A stretch of 6,725 bases of DNA. It comes from an uncultured bacterium (lineage in GTDB: Bacteria; Armatimonadota; Zipacnadia; Zipacnadales; Zipacnadaceae). Under the pieces are notes generated by a model. The model had not been told where the DNA came from. It saw nothing but the letters and a program-made list of their open reading frames with translations, and did not search any database. The position numbers and the translations under genes were made by a program. The stretch is from the NCBI GenBank assembly GCA_937928475.1, contig CALFVE010000071.1, positions 1 to 6,725 of the forward strand, given 5' to 3'. This document shows, piece after piece, positions 6,505-6,725 of the stretch. How positions within the stretch are numbered: position 1 is the stretch's first letter; each line of letters starts with the position of its first letter.

Positions 6505-6699
6505 GGGGCAGGGTGGGGCTTTCCTCCCGCGCCAAGGGTGGGGGTGCCCCTCTGTCCGGCGGGGAGAGGCGCGGCGCGTGAAGCAGAACGGACGAGACGC
6601 CTGTGCTACTGCGAACGGTGGACCCCACCCGGCGGCGCTCGCTCCGCCGACCTCCTTTCGCGAGGGAAGGTAGCAGACGGGGCCAGAACGCTAGGCCCC
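6505..6699. repeat. Structured, repeat-like intergenic DNA with several inverted repeats
   Basis: No gene with a ribosome binding site or family resemblance is seen from 6460 to the window end (266 bases). Instead there are successive inverted repeats: GGGGCA (6505-6510) with TGCCCC (6545-6550); CGGCGG (6630-6635) with CCGCCG (6644-6649); an imperfect hairpin over 6650-6671 capped by CGCG; and GGGGCC (6679-6684) with GGCCCC (6694-6699). Between them lies GACGCCTGTGCTACT (6596-6610). The 'CCACCCGGCGGC...CCGCCGACCTCC...CGCGAGGG' string resembles, from memory, dispersed intergenic palindromic repeats found in many GC-rich genomes. The copy number cannot be tested from one window. Confidence 0.4.
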
Positions 6700-6725
6700 T
6701 CGTTGGGGGAATAGCCAGACGAGGC

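Noticed and set aside
6478..6714. Overlapping + strand open frames of 63-78 codons after the isomerase gene
   Set aside because: They span the inverted-repeat region, lack a convincing ribosome binding site and read as translated repeat sequence (Arg, Pro and Gly rich).

Overview
The window is GC-rich and fully compact on the + strand. It holds the 3' end of one gene and three complete genes, all co-oriented, with no convincing gene on the - strand and no RNA gene, CRISPR array or transposase. Start codons are ATG and GTG, preceded by good Shine-Dalgarno sequences, so this is a bacterial chromosome segment. The protein types (a jelly-roll carbohydrate-binding-like domain, a DegT-family aminotransferase with an N-terminal extension, a very large heparinase II/III-like protein, a sugar isomerase-type TIM barrel) and the structured, repeat-like intergenic DNA at the right edge recall uncultured, polysaccharide-oriented lineages such as Armatimonadota, Planctomycetota or Verrucomicrobiota/Lentisphaerota. 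That placement is an impression from protein style, not a demonstrated assignment.

Layout. Positions 2-496 are the C-terminal 164 residues of a protein that starts upstream; it looks like a beta-sandwich (CBM-like) module followed by a second small beta-rich domain. A bulged hairpin at 511-534 may end that transcript. The 253-base gap that follows carries a perfect 14-base GC palindrome (604-617) and the ribosome binding site of the next gene. Positions 750-2132 encode a 460-residue PLP-dependent DegT/DnrJ/EryC1/StrS aminotransferase with its catalytic lysine and PLP-contact motifs intact. After 134 bases, 2267-5512 encodes a 1081-residue protein with an N-terminal beta-rich region, a central alpha/alpha-toroid-like region and a C-terminal heparinase II/III-like beta-sandwich carrying a dense His/Asp cluster. 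After another 65 bases, 5578-6459 encodes a 293-residue TIM-barrel sugar isomerase/epimerase-like protein with a recognisable Glu-Asp-His-Glu metal site. A hairpin just after its stop (6464-6490) and a run of further inverted repeats (to 6699) close the window.

How the genes may work together. The last three genes could form one transcription unit for handling an unusual uronic-acid- or amino-sugar-containing glycan: the lyase-like protein would cleave it, the isomerase would process released sugars, and the aminotransferase would add or remove an amino group on a keto-sugar or keto-inositol. The families are recognised from visible motifs; the shared pathway is inference from gene order only. 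The lyase-like protein has no visible signal peptide, so if it acts on glycans it would do so in the cytosol on imported oligosaccharides, or it is exported by an unrecognised route.
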